This document shows, in pieces, positions 55,920-64,000 of a stretch of DNA of 64,000 nt. The stretch lies in NCBI RefSeq assembly GCF_007097365.1, contig NZ_VJZR01000003.1:310001-374000 (forward strand), read 5' to 3'. How positions within the stretch are numbered: the stretch's first letter is position 1; each line of letters opens with the position of its first letter. A program made the translations under genes and the position numbers. The stretch is from Flavobacterium franklandianum. Lineage in GTDB: Bacteria > Bacteroidota > Bacteroidia > Flavobacteriales > Flavobacteriaceae. The notes below the pieces were generated by a model. The model was not told the DNA's origin and searched no databases. It saw only the letters and a program-made list of their open reading frames with translations.

Positions 55920-57089
55920 ATGGAAAAAACATGGAGATGGTTTGGCAAAAAGGATAAAATAGCTTTATCTATGCTTCGGGAAATTGGGGTTGAAGGCATC
56001 GTTTCGGCATTGCATGATGTTCCTAATGGTGAAATCTGGTCAGAAGAAGCTATTCTTGATTTAAAAAATTATATCGAAGCATCTGGATTGCGTTGGTCGG
56101 TTATAGAAAGTCTTCCTGTAAGTGAAGGTATAAAAAACAATGCGCCCAATAGAGACCAACTTATTGATAACTATATTGTAAGTCTTGAAAATCTTGGAAA
56201 ATGTGGCTTGAAAACAATCTGTTATAATTTTATGCCAGTGATCGATTGGATCCGAACTGATTTAGATTATAAATTGGAAGATGGAACTTCGACTTTGTAT
56301 TTTGATAAAATCAAATTTGCCTATTTTGACATCTTAATTCTTAATCGAAAAGATGCCGACAAAGAATACACTAGCGAAGAACTCAAAAAAGTATATGAAC
56401 TAGATAAAAGTATTTCCGAAGAAGAAAAAGCACAATTGATAGATACTATTATTGTAAAAACACAAGGATTTATCAATGGAAACATAAAAGCTGGAGACCA
56501 AAACCCTGTGGCTATTTTCAACAGGTTGCTTGCTGTTTATGACAACATTGATAAAAATGAATTACGCGAAAACTTGTGTTATTTTTTAAACCGTATTATG
56601 CCTGTTTGTGAACAATACGATATAAATATGTGTATTCATCCTGATGATCCACCGTTTCAAATGCTTGGATTACCACGTATCGTTACTAATGAGGAAGATA
56701 TTCAATGGATTTTGAATGCTGTTGATAATCCACACAACGGATTGACTTTTTGTGCAGGTTCATTGAGCACTGGAATCCTGAATAATGTTCCTGAGTTGGC
56801 ACGAAAATTTGCTTCTCGTACTCATTTTGTGCATCTAAGAAGTACAGAAACTTTAGAAGGAGGCAATTTTATTGAGGCTTCACATCTTGAAGGTCGTGGA
56901 CATTTAATAGAGTTAGTTACCATATTTGAAGCAGAAAACCCAAAATTACCAATGCGTGTCGATCACGGTCGAATGATGTTGGGCGATGAAGACAAAGGAT
57001 ACAATCCAGGCTATTCTTTTCACGGTCGAATGTTTGCTTTGGCACAAATGGATGGTGTAATTGCAACCGTTCAGTATTTGAATAAATAA
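55920..57089 (+). CDS. uxuA: Mannonate dehydratase
   Basis: A 389-residue TIM-barrel enzyme that dehydrates D-mannonate to 2-keto-3-deoxygluconate. Family motifs include WRWFGKKD near the start, ALHDVPNGEIW, CIHPDDPP, FCAGSLS, THFVHLRST and MRVDHGRMM. Length agrees with UxuA. It forms a two-gene operon with uxuB and would handle glucuronate released by the GH115 enzyme after isomerisation. No uxaC or kdgK is in the window. Confidence 0.95.
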   Translation: MEKTWRWFGKKDKIALSMLREIGVEGIVSALHDVPNGEIWSEEAILDLKNYIEASGLRWSVIESLPVSEGIKNNAPNRDQLIDNYIVSLENLGKCGLKTICYNFMPVIDWIRTDLDYKLEDGTSTLYFDKIKFAYFDILILNRKDADKEYTSEELKKVYELDKSISEEEKAQLIDTIIVKTQGFINGNIKAGDQNPVAIFNRLLAVYDNIDKNELRENLCYFLNRIMPVCEQYDINMCIHPDDPPFQMLGLPRIVTNEEDIQWILNAVDNPHNGLTFCAGSLSTGILNNVPELARKFASRTHFVHLRSTETLEGGNFIEASHLEGRGHLIELVTIFEAENPKLPMRVDHGRMMLGDEDKGYNPGYSFHGRMFALAQMDGVIATVQYLNK

Positions 57090-57109
57090 ATACATTACAA
57101 GATTATAAC

Positions 57110-57142
57110 AAAGCCTTGAAATTGATTTTTCAAGGCTTTTTT
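57110..57142 (+). terminator. Terminator after uxuA
   Basis: AAGCCTTGAAA pairs with TTTCAAGGCTT and is followed by T residues. Confidence 0.85.
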
Positions 57143-57293
57143 AATTTCTAAAAGGTAAGGTAGTAGCAATTTATTCGATTATAAATAATTAAAATATAGT
57201 TTAATAAATATACATTCAATATTATTTTACGTATTTATTAGGGTATATTTTAAATTAACGTTTTTTTTTTTTTGATATTAATAAAAATAATTT

Positions 57294-57309
57294 ACACAAT
57301 CGGTTGTGT
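57294..57309. promoter_or_regulatory. Palindromic operator ACACAA-TCGG-TTGTGT
   Basis: Perfect six-base arms; the right arm contains the -33 TTG of the adjacent promoter, a repressor-type position. Unlike the AGTGT-N7-ACACT sites, the ACA/TGT arms are in the opposite order. Confidence 0.5.
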
Positions 57310-57333
57310 ATATAATTTTTTTATTTATATTTG
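57304..57333 (+). promoter_or_regulatory. Consensus promoter upstream of a dead susC fragment
   Basis: TTG (57304-57306), exactly 19 bases, TATATTTG (57326-57333): the best promoter match in the window. Confidence 0.65.
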
Positions 57334-57427
57334 TTCAAGTGAATTATTATTTAATCTTTTTGAAGGGAATTGTAATTACAAGCATAATTTAACACAAAAC
57401 TAATTAACCAAGTTAATCAATTTATTT

Positions 57428-57985
57428 ATGACTAACTTTTTAGTTATTTAAGCAAATCAAAACATTTTAAACATCTGGGGTTCTAACTTCTTTTGTTTAT
57501 GTTTTTGTAGTGGCAAATGACTATACGATAGTGTCAGGAATAGTTTTCGATGCATAGGGATTAATTCCAGGAGTAAATAATTCTCTTATAGGAGGAAAAA
57601 ATGGTGTTTCTGCAAATATTGATGGAAAGTATTCCATTAATAATGTACCAGCCTATGCAGTATTAATATAAAGTTTTAGGGGTTTATAACTCAAGAATTT
57701 GCTGTGAAAGGTCAATCTAAAATTAATATTGCGCTATTAGAGGAATCAAATAATTTAAAAGAATTAGTAATAATTGGATATGGTACCCAAAGAAAAGTAG
57801 CGGTTACTGGTTCGGTTGCTTCTATTAACGGATCGACATTAGGAGATGTGTGGTCTTCTAATATTCCACAAACTTTACAAGGGAGTCTTGCTGGGGTTGA
57901 AATTGCTCAGACCTGAACAAAATCCGGTACTTTCATGCAAATTCGTATTCATGGTGCACGTTCGTTGTCTACAAGTTATAATTAG
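57428..57985 (+). pseudogene. Truncated, stop-ridden susC remnant
   Basis: Translated pieces match the start of a SusC protein: TIVSGIVFDA, stop, GLIPGVNNSLIGGKNGV, IDGKYSINNVPAYAVLI, stop, then after a one-base frame change FITQEFAVKGQSKINIALLE and KELVIIGYGTQRKVAVTGSV, PQTLQGSLAGVEIAQ, stop, FMQIRIHGARSLS. Only the signal region, regulatory-like domain and part of the plug remain. It has at least three stops, one frameshift and no barrel. No susD follows. Confidence 0.85.
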
Positions 57986-57999
57986 TATAATGTAAAAAT

Positions 58000-58034
58000 A
58001 CCTGTGTCAAACTTGTTTTGACATAGGTGTTTTA
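58000..58034 (+). terminator. Terminator after the susC remnant
   Basis: ACCTGTGTCAAA pairs with TTTGACATAGGT (one G-T wobble), then TGTTTTATT. Confidence 0.75.
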
Positions 58035-58153
58035 TTAGCAATTTTTGTGTTATAAAATTCATAAAGATTGTCAAATTAAATTGTGAAATAAGTTTTAAAA
58101 TAGAAATTTATGCACAATAATTTTGAATTTTTAGTTAATAGGTTGTTTTTTTT

Positions 58154-58192
58154 ACCAAAGTCGGGAGCTGGTTACTCCCGACTTTTTTTGGT
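58154..58192 (+). terminator. Second strong terminator in the gap
   Basis: AAAGTCGGGAG pairs with CTCCCGACTTT, with T7. It is GC-rich for this genome and has no intact gene before it. Confidence 0.8.
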
Positions 58193-58432
58193 ATATTTTT
58201 TCAAGTAATATCAATAAAGCCTATATAACTTATTAATAAATTGTTGTTATTTAATCTCTTTGCTTTTTTTATTATAAACATGCTTTTTGATTCTAATTAA
58301 ATTACTCTTTAACAAAGTATAAGTCAATTAATAACGATATATCTATATCCAATATTATTGATAATTTATTTTTTTAATAATTTTATAAGATTTAATACGC
58401 ATATATCTATTTTTAATTAAAATATTATTCTC

Positions 58433-61399
58433 ATGTTTTTTAAAACTATAAATTGTTCATTTTTTCACCCGAGTTTTCGCTTTTTGGTTGGTTTCTTGGT
58501 GGCAATATTCCTGCCAACAACGGCATCGGCAATCGGAGAACCATCCTATATATCAACTATTGTAGGTAAAAATTTCTTCACACTTTCTGCAACAGGCAAA
58601 TCAAGCCCACTATTCATTGGCACAAACGATTATCCTGGAGTACTAAGAGCATTAAAAGACTTGCAATCCGATATTAAAAAGGTCACAAATTTTCCTCCAA
58701 ATATAGTTTTTGATAAATTACCCAATAACAAGCAAATTGTAATAGTAGGTACTTATGGGAAAAGTCCAATCATTGACAAGTTAGTAAAAAGCAAAAAAAT
58801 TGATATTAAAGATATAGTAGGCAAATGGGAGGCTTACACCATTCAAACGGTAGATAATCCTTTTCCAGGAATTGATAAAGCTCTTGTAATTGTAGGAAAC
58901 GACAAACGAGGAACTATTTATGGCATATATGATTTATCTCAACAAATAGGTGTTTCGCCCTGGTATTTCTGGGCAGATGTTTCCGTTGCTCATAAAGACG
59001 CTCTTTATGTAAAACCAATAAAACACACTCAATCACCAAGTGTAAAATACCGCGGTATATTTATAAACGACGAAGCTCCCGCTTTGAGCAATTGGATAAA
59101 AGAAAAATATGGCATGGTAAAACCCAGCCAAAATCCACCTATTGGTAATGAAGTTGCCAATTATGGTTCTGAATTTTATTCCAAAGTATTTGAACTAATG
59201 CTCAGAATTAAAGCCAATTATCTGTGGCCAGCGATGTGGAATAATGCCTTTAACGAAGATGATGCTAAAAATTCCCGGCTAGCCGATGAATACGGTATCG
59301 TAATGGGCACTTCTCATCAAGAACCCATGATTCGTGCGCAACAAGAATGGGATAGACGCTACTTCCGCACTTTAGGACATTGGAATTATAAAAAACATAC
59401 CGACACCTTAGAAAAATTTTGGAGAGAAGGTGTTCGTCGCAACAAAAACTACGAAAGTATTGTTACTTTGGGACTTCGTGGAGCTAATGATTCAGAAATG
59501 GAAGGCGACCTAAAGTCGAATATTGCGATGGTCGAAGGAATAGTTAAAAAACAACAAAAAATAATTTCCGAAGAAATGAATTCTGACATTAACCAAGTTC
59601 CCCAATCTTGGTGTTTGTACAAAGAAATTATGGATTATTACAATGAAGGTATGAAAGTCCCTGATAATATCACACTACTTTGGTCTGATGATAACTGGGG
59701 TAATCTCCGAAGACTACCAACGCCTGAAGAACGCCTGCGAGCTGGCGGTTCTGGAGTTTATTATCATTTTGATTACCACGGGGGACCACGCAGTTACGAA
59801 TGGATAAACACGAATCCAATTTCCAAAATTTGGGACCAAATGTCGCTTGCCAAACAATACGGAGCCGACAGGATCTGGATTGTAAATGTAGGGCATTTCA
59901 AGGGATATGAATTGCCTATGGAGTATTTTATGAGCCTCGCTTGGGACACCAATAAATGGACAAATTCTAATATAAATGAATACACTCAATTATGGGCTGC
60001 TAGAGAGTTTGGAGATGAGTATGCCAATGAAATTGCAGATATTTTATCAAAATATACCAAATACAATGGACGCCGAAAAATAGAATCATTGACTCCACAA
60101 ACCTACAGTGTAATAAATTACCAAGAAGCCGAAAATGTAGTAGCTGATTTTAATAAAATCACTGCACAAGCCGAAGCTATTTATGCAAAATTGCCCAAAG
60201 AAAAAAGAGATGCTTTTTATCAAATAGTATTGTTTCCAACTAAAGCTAGTGCTTTGGTTAACGAATTGTATTATAGTGCTGCAAGGAATAATTTATACGC
60301 CAGCCAAAAACGGGTAAGTGCTAATGTTATGGCAGCGCAAACCCGTGAACTTTTCAAGCAGGACAAAACCCTGATGAACCATTACAATCAAATTTATGCT
60401 GATGGAAGATGGAATCATTTTATGGATCAAACCCATCTTGGTTACAATAATTGGATGCCGCCAAGAGAAAATAGTTTGAGAGCTGTTCCTCTATTGGATG
60501 TTCAACCATTAGCCAAAGCATCAATGGGAATAAGTATTGCAGGAACTGAGGAAAGTTGGCCAGGTTCTTCGGAAAAAGCTATTCTTCCCGACTTGGATAT
60601 CTTTAATAATAAAGAGCAGTTTATCGAAATTTTTAATAGTGGAAAAATCCCTTTTGAATACACCATTAAAACCGATGTTCCTTGGCTAACTTTTAGCGAA
60701 AGCAAAGGCAAAATCGACCAAACTGACAAACGGATTTGGGTAAAATTAAATGAAAACCTATTGCCAAAAGGGAAAACTCAAGCCAACATTACCATTTCAG
60801 GTGCAGGGAAGGAAGTTTCTTTAAGTGTTCAAGCATTTAATCCTGAAGACAATAATATAAAAGGATTTGTAGAAAGTGGTGGATTAATTGCTATTGAAGC
60901 CGAGCATTTTTCAAAAAACAAAGAAGAAGGTGATCGCAAATGGATTAAAATAGACGATTACGGACTTACATTGTCTGGAATGAGAGCTACAGCACCAGCC
61001 AATTCTCCTGCAGCAACGCCCAAAAAAGATGCTCCTTGCCTAGAATATCCTGTATATTTATTTTCTAAAGACAAACTAGATATTACTTTGATAACCTCGC
61101 CGTTACTTAATTTTATTCCTAATAAGGACATTCAATTTGCCGTTTCATTTGATGATCAAGAACCGCAATATGTTACCAATGTTCCTAATGATTATAAAAT
61201 AAATTCTCCCGAATGGTCTAAAGCGGTAGTAGATCAAGCCAGGCAATCTAAAGTAAGTATAAATGTGCCTCAAGCAGGTTATCATAATTTAAAAGTTTGG
61301 ATGGTAGATCCAGGAGTTGTAATCGAAAAAATAATAATCAATACAGGAGGTTTAAGACCAAGTTATCTCGGGCCTAAAGAGAGTTATTTTAAAAAATAA
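58433..61399 (+). CDS. GH115 xylan alpha-glucuronidase (secreted)
   Basis: A 988-residue exported enzyme that removes (4-O-methyl)-glucuronic acid from internal xylose units of glucuronoxylan. Signal peptide ends near residue 33 (TASA). The barrel region has YRGIFINDEAPALSNW, LWPAMWNNAFNEDD, GTSHQEP, LGLRGANDSEM, LLWSDDNWGN and FDYHGGPRSYEW, all typical of GH115. A helical section and C-terminal beta-sandwich (from about 820, IAIEAEHFSK) complete the family architecture. Its product feeds the uxu genes upstream. Confidence 0.92.
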   Translation: MFFKTINCSFFHPSFRFLVGFLVAIFLPTTASAIGEPSYISTIVGKNFFTLSATGKSSPLFIGTNDYPGVLRALKDLQSDIKKVTNFPPNIVFDKLPNNKQIVIVGTYGKSPIIDKLVKSKKIDIKDIVGKWEAYTIQTVDNPFPGIDKALVIVGNDKRGTIYGIYDLSQQIGVSPWYFWADVSVAHKDALYVKPIKHTQSPSVKYRGIFINDEAPALSNWIKEKYGMVKPSQNPPIGNEVANYGSEFYSKVFELMLRIKANYLWPAMWNNAFNEDDAKNSRLADEYGIVMGTSHQEPMIRAQQEWDRRYFRTLGHWNYKKHTDTLEKFWREGVRRNKNYESIVTLGLRGANDSEMEGDLKSNIAMVEGIVKKQQKIISEEMNSDINQVPQSWCLYKEIMDYYNEGMKVPDNITLLWSDDNWGNLRRLPTPEERLRAGGSGVYYHFDYHGGPRSYEWINTNPISKIWDQMSLAKQYGADRIWIVNVGHFKGYELPMEYFMSLAWDTNKWTNSNINEYTQLWAAREFGDEYANEIADILSKYTKYNGRRKIESLTPQTYSVINYQEAENVVADFNKITAQAEAIYAKLPKEKRDAFYQIVLFPTKASALVNELYYSAARNNLYASQKRVSANVMAAQTRELFKQDKTLMNHYNQIYADGRWNHFMDQTHLGYNNWMPPRENSLRAVPLLDVQPLAKASMGISIAGTEESWPGSSEKAILPDLDIFNNKEQFIEIFNSGKIPFEYTIKTDVPWLTFSESKGKIDQTDKRIWVKLNENLLPKGKTQANITISGAGKEVSLSVQAFNPEDNNIKGFVESGGLIAIEAEHFSKNKEEGDRKWIKIDDYGLTLSGMRATAPANSPAATPKKDAPCLEYPVYLFSKDKLDITLITSPLLNFIPNKDIQFAVSFDDQEPQYVTNVPNDYKINSPEWSKAVVDQARQSKVSINVPQAGYHNLKVWMVDPGVVIEKIIINTGGLRPSYLGPKESYFKK

Positions 61400-61457
61400 T
61401 AAAGTAATAATTTTTTTTCAAAATTCTTGCACGTAAAAATGTTTTACGGCATGAATT

Positions 61458-61491
61458 TTGTTTCTAATTTTTTAAGTGTATATTTAACACA
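61458..61491 (+). promoter_or_regulatory. Promoter and AraR-type operator of the GH95 gene
   Basis: TTG (61458-61460), 18 bases, TATATTTA (61479-61486); the 17-bp AGTGTATATTTAACACA (61475-61491) covers the -7 box. Confidence 0.5.
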
Positions 61492-61542
61492 TAAAACATT
61501 TGTGAAAATATAAATTACATAAACATAAATCAGTTATTTGTA

Positions 61543-64000
61543 ATGAAAAAAGTATATATATTAATCTTTTTATTAGGGGTTTCACTCGTACACTCACAAG
61601 AAACTCAAAATCTAAAACTCTGGTATAACCAGCCTTCAGGTGATATATGGGAAAATGCCCTGCCAATTGGCAATGGGCGTTTAGGAGCCATGATTTATGG
61701 CAATGTGGACAAAGAAATAATTCAGCTTAATGAGCATTCACTTTGGAGTGGAAGTCCAAATCGTAACGACAATCCTGCAGCTTTGAAAGCTATTCCTGAA
61801 ATCAGAAAACTTATATTCGAAGGAAAACACAAGGATGCCGAGAAGCTTGCCAATCAAAATATAATTACAAAGAAATCGCATGGACAGATGTTTCAACCCT
61901 TGGGAAATCTGAATCTAGTTTTTGACGGACACGAAAATTATACCAATTATCATCGAGAACTTGATATAGAAAAAGCTGTTGCAAAAACCATTTATACATT
62001 GGGAGATGTTACTTACACTCGGGAGACATTTGCTTCAATGACTGACAGAGTTATTGTAATGAGAGTTTCTACAAGCAAGGCAGGCAGCCTCTCTTTCAAG
62101 GTGGATTATACCTCTCCTCAAAAACAAAAAACTTTTGCCACTACCCCAAATAAGGACCTGACTATTTTTGGTGTTACCAGTGATCACGAAACTGTAAAGG
62201 GTATGGTAAAATTTAAAGGTATCACGCGTATCAAATTGGATGGAGGTTCACTTTCTTCAACAGACACGGAACTTAGTATAAAAAATGCAACTACTGCTAC
62301 CATCTATATTTCGATAGCCACCAATTTTAACAACTATAAAGACATCAGTGGTGATGAAAATAAAAGAGCCACCGAGTATTTAAATAAAGCTTTTTCAAAA
62401 TCGTATGACAAATTATTGACAAGTCACATAGCTGCTTATCAAAAATATTTTAATCGTGTGAAATTAGATTTAGGAACTACTCCAGCGGTAGATTTACCAA
62501 CCGATGAGCGCCTGAAAAATTTCAGAAATACCAATGACCCCAGTTTAGTATCGCTTTATTTTCAATATGGAAGATATTTACTCATTTCTTCATCACAACC
62601 AGGAGGTCAGCCTGCCAATCTTCAAGGTATTTGGAATAAAAATATAAATCCAGCTTGGGACAGTAAATACACCATTAATATCAATGCCCAAATGAACTAT
62701 TGGCCTGCAGAAAGAACCAATTTGGCTGAACTGCACCAACCCTTTTTAGAGATGATAAAAGAATTGTCTGTTACGGGTCAAGAAACTGCCAAAGTAATGT
62801 ATGGAGCCAAGGGTTGGGTGGCGCATCATAATACTGATATTTGGCGAGTCACGGGTGCTGTTGACGGTTCTTTTTGGGGAACTTGGCCAGAAGCTGGCGG
62901 TTGGCTGAGTCAACATTTATGGGAACATTATCTTTATAATGGTGATAAAACATACCTAGCTTCTGTATATCCTGCAATAAAAGGAGCAGCTCAGTTTTAT
63001 GTTGACTTTTTAGTAGAAGACCCACAAAATAAGTGGTTAGTGGTAAGTCCAAGTATTTCTCCAGAAAATTCACCAAAAAGCTTTGAAGGAGCTTCGATAG
63101 ATGCTGGTACTACAATGGATAATCAAATTGTATTTGACATTTTTAGCACAACAATTCGTGCTGCAGAAGCTTTAAATACTGATACAGCTTTTATAGAAAC
63201 GCTCAAAAAAACACGGAATCGACTAGCTCCAATGCACATTGGTCAGTACAACCAACTTCAGGAATGGCTTGATGACATAGATGATCCCAAAGACAATCAT
63301 AGACATATTTCGCATTTGTATGGTTTATTTCCTTCTAATCAAATTTCGGCTTATAAAACCCCTGAATTGTTTGCAGCAGCCAAAAATACATTAATTCAGC
63401 GTGGTGATGTTTCCACTGGCTGGAGTATGGGTTGGAAAGTGAATTGGTGGGCAAAATTGCAGGATGGTAATCACGCTTATAAACTCATTCAAAATCAACT
63501 CACACCACTAGGTGTTAATCCTGGTGGAGGAGGTACGTACAACAACCTTTTTGATGCGCATCCACCATTTCAAATTGATGGAAATTTTGGTTGTACTTCA
63601 GGAATTTCCGAAATGCTTGTACAAAGTTCAAATGGTGCAATTCATTTGCTTCCTGCTCTACCCGATGTTTGGAAAGATGGTAACGTCAATGGGTTGAAGA
63701 CTAGAGGAGGTTTTGAAGTCCTCGAAATGCAATGGAAAGATGCCAAACTAATAAAATTAGTTATTAAATCAGAGCTTGGTGGTAATTTGAGACTTCGTTT
63801 GCCTAATACTATGAAGCAAAAATCGGGTGCCGATTTATTGGATGCCAATGGAGAAAACCCAAATCCTTTTTATTTTGTTGCTGAAACGCCGGTGGCTATT
63901 ATATCTAAAAAAGCTACTATTATGTTGCTCGAACTTAAACCAACTACGATTGTTGATATACCAACTAAAAAAGGGAATGTTATTACATTGCTTAGTAAAT
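61543..64000 (+). CDS. GH95 enzyme, probable alpha-L-galactosidase (partial)
   Basis: 819 codons without a stop to the right edge; the family is about 780-830 residues, so little is missing. Signal peptide MKKVYILIFLLGVSLVHSQ. The N-terminal sandwich domain shows ENALPIGNGRLGAMIYG. The catalytic toroid has YTININAQMNYWPAE (Asn379, Asn381), Glu508 in SPSISPENSP and Asp679 in FQIDGNFG. Fucosidases of the family carry His where this has Thr377. A characterised xylan-PUL GH95 with Thr there is an alpha-L-galactosidase (recalled from the literature). The GH115 neighbour supports action on xylan side chains. Confidence 0.88.
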   Translation, partial: MKKVYILIFLLGVSLVHSQETQNLKLWYNQPSGDIWENALPIGNGRLGAMIYGNVDKEIIQLNEHSLWSGSPNRNDNPAALKAIPEIRKLIFEGKHKDAEKLANQNIITKKSHGQMFQPLGNLNLVFDGHENYTNYHRELDIEKAVAKTIYTLGDVTYTRETFASMTDRVIVMRVSTSKAGSLSFKVDYTSPQKQKTFATTPNKDLTIFGVTSDHETVKGMVKFKGITRIKLDGGSLSSTDTELSIKNATTATIYISIATNFNNYKDISGDENKRATEYLNKAFSKSYDKLLTSHIAAYQKYFNRVKLDLGTTPAVDLPTDERLKNFRNTNDPSLVSLYFQYGRYLLISSSQPGGQPANLQGIWNKNINPAWDSKYTININAQMNYWPAERTNLAELHQPFLEMIKELSVTGQETAKVMYGAKGWVAHHNTDIWRVTGAVDGSFWGTWPEAGGWLSQHLWEHYLYNGDKTYLASVYPAIKGAAQFYVDFLVEDPQNKWLVVSPSISPENSPKSFEGASIDAGTTMDNQIVFDIFSTTIRAAEALNTDTAFIETLKKTRNRLAPMHIGQYNQLQEWLDDIDDPKDNHRHISHLYGLFPSNQISAYKTPELFAAAKNTLIQRGDVSTGWSMGWKVNWWAKLQDGNHAYKLIQNQLTPLGVNPGGGGTYNNLFDAHPPFQIDGNFGCTSGISEMLVQSSNGAIHLLPALPDVWKDGNVNGLKTRGGFEVLEMQWKDAKLIKLVIKSELGGNLRLRLPNTMKQKSGADLLDANGENPNPFYFVAETPVAIISKKATIMLLELKPTTIVDIPTKKGNVITLLSK

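Larger units (their letters stand above)
57986..58432. other. Gap between the susC remnant and the GH115 gene
   Basis: 447 bases with two strong terminators and no supportable gene; probably what is left of a deleted SusC/SusD locus. The GH115 promoter must lie in its right part but no consensus match stood out. Confidence 0.55.

Overview
The window comes from an AT-rich Bacteroidota genome, most likely Flavobacterium or a close relative. Supporting signs are SusC/SusD pairs, a hybrid two-component regulator, a type IX secretion C-terminal domain, Bacteroidota-type promoters (TTG, about 19 bases, TAnnTTTG) and near absence of strong Shine-Dalgarno sites.

Positions 1-10460 are housekeeping: the start of a RimK-associated zinc-protease-like gene (cut by the left edge), clpC and gyrA diverging from each other, a secreted TPR protein, an NlpC/P60 peptidase, an acetyl-CoA acetyltransferase, and a tRNA-Ser/Pro/Arg cluster. 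An intact IS982-family element (10572-11606) separates this part from the accessory region.

From 11808 to about 30090 lies a first polysaccharide utilisation locus (PUL). It holds a 1402-residue hybrid two-component regulator, a SusC/SusD pair, two paralogous secreted proteins of a family I do not recognise, a GH130 phosphorylase/mannosidase, an MFS transporter and a secreted GH13 enzyme. Its 3' end is decaying: a lipoprotein gene is broken by one missing T, and a cupin-type isomerase survives only as a stop-ridden fragment. Direct repeats of AGTGTACAC 21 bp apart upstream of susC look like the regulator's binding site.

From 30717 to 53997 lies an arabinan/arabinose PUL. It holds a sodium/sugar symporter, two AraR-like regulators with dead Nudix boxes, a T9SS-exported beta-helix protein, a SusC/SusD pair, two GH51 and three GH43 arabinan-cleaving enzymes, and araB-araD-araA-galM. 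The enzymes cut arabinan outside the cytoplasm, the transporters import arabinose, and AraA, AraB and AraD convert it to xylulose 5-phosphate. A 17-bp palindrome (AGTGT-N7-ACACT) recurs at promoters through this region and again before the last gene, and probably defines the AraR regulon.

From 54122 to 64000 lies a glucuronate/xylan side-chain region: an AraC regulator divergent from uxuB-uxuA, a dead SusC fragment behind an intact promoter, a GH115 alpha-glucuronidase and a GH95 enzyme cut by the right edge. The GH95 carries Thr where fucosidases have His, which suggests alpha-L-galactosidase activity. GH115 would release glucuronate; UxuB and UxuA process it after isomerisation to fructuronate. 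No rRNA, CRISPR array or prophage was seen.
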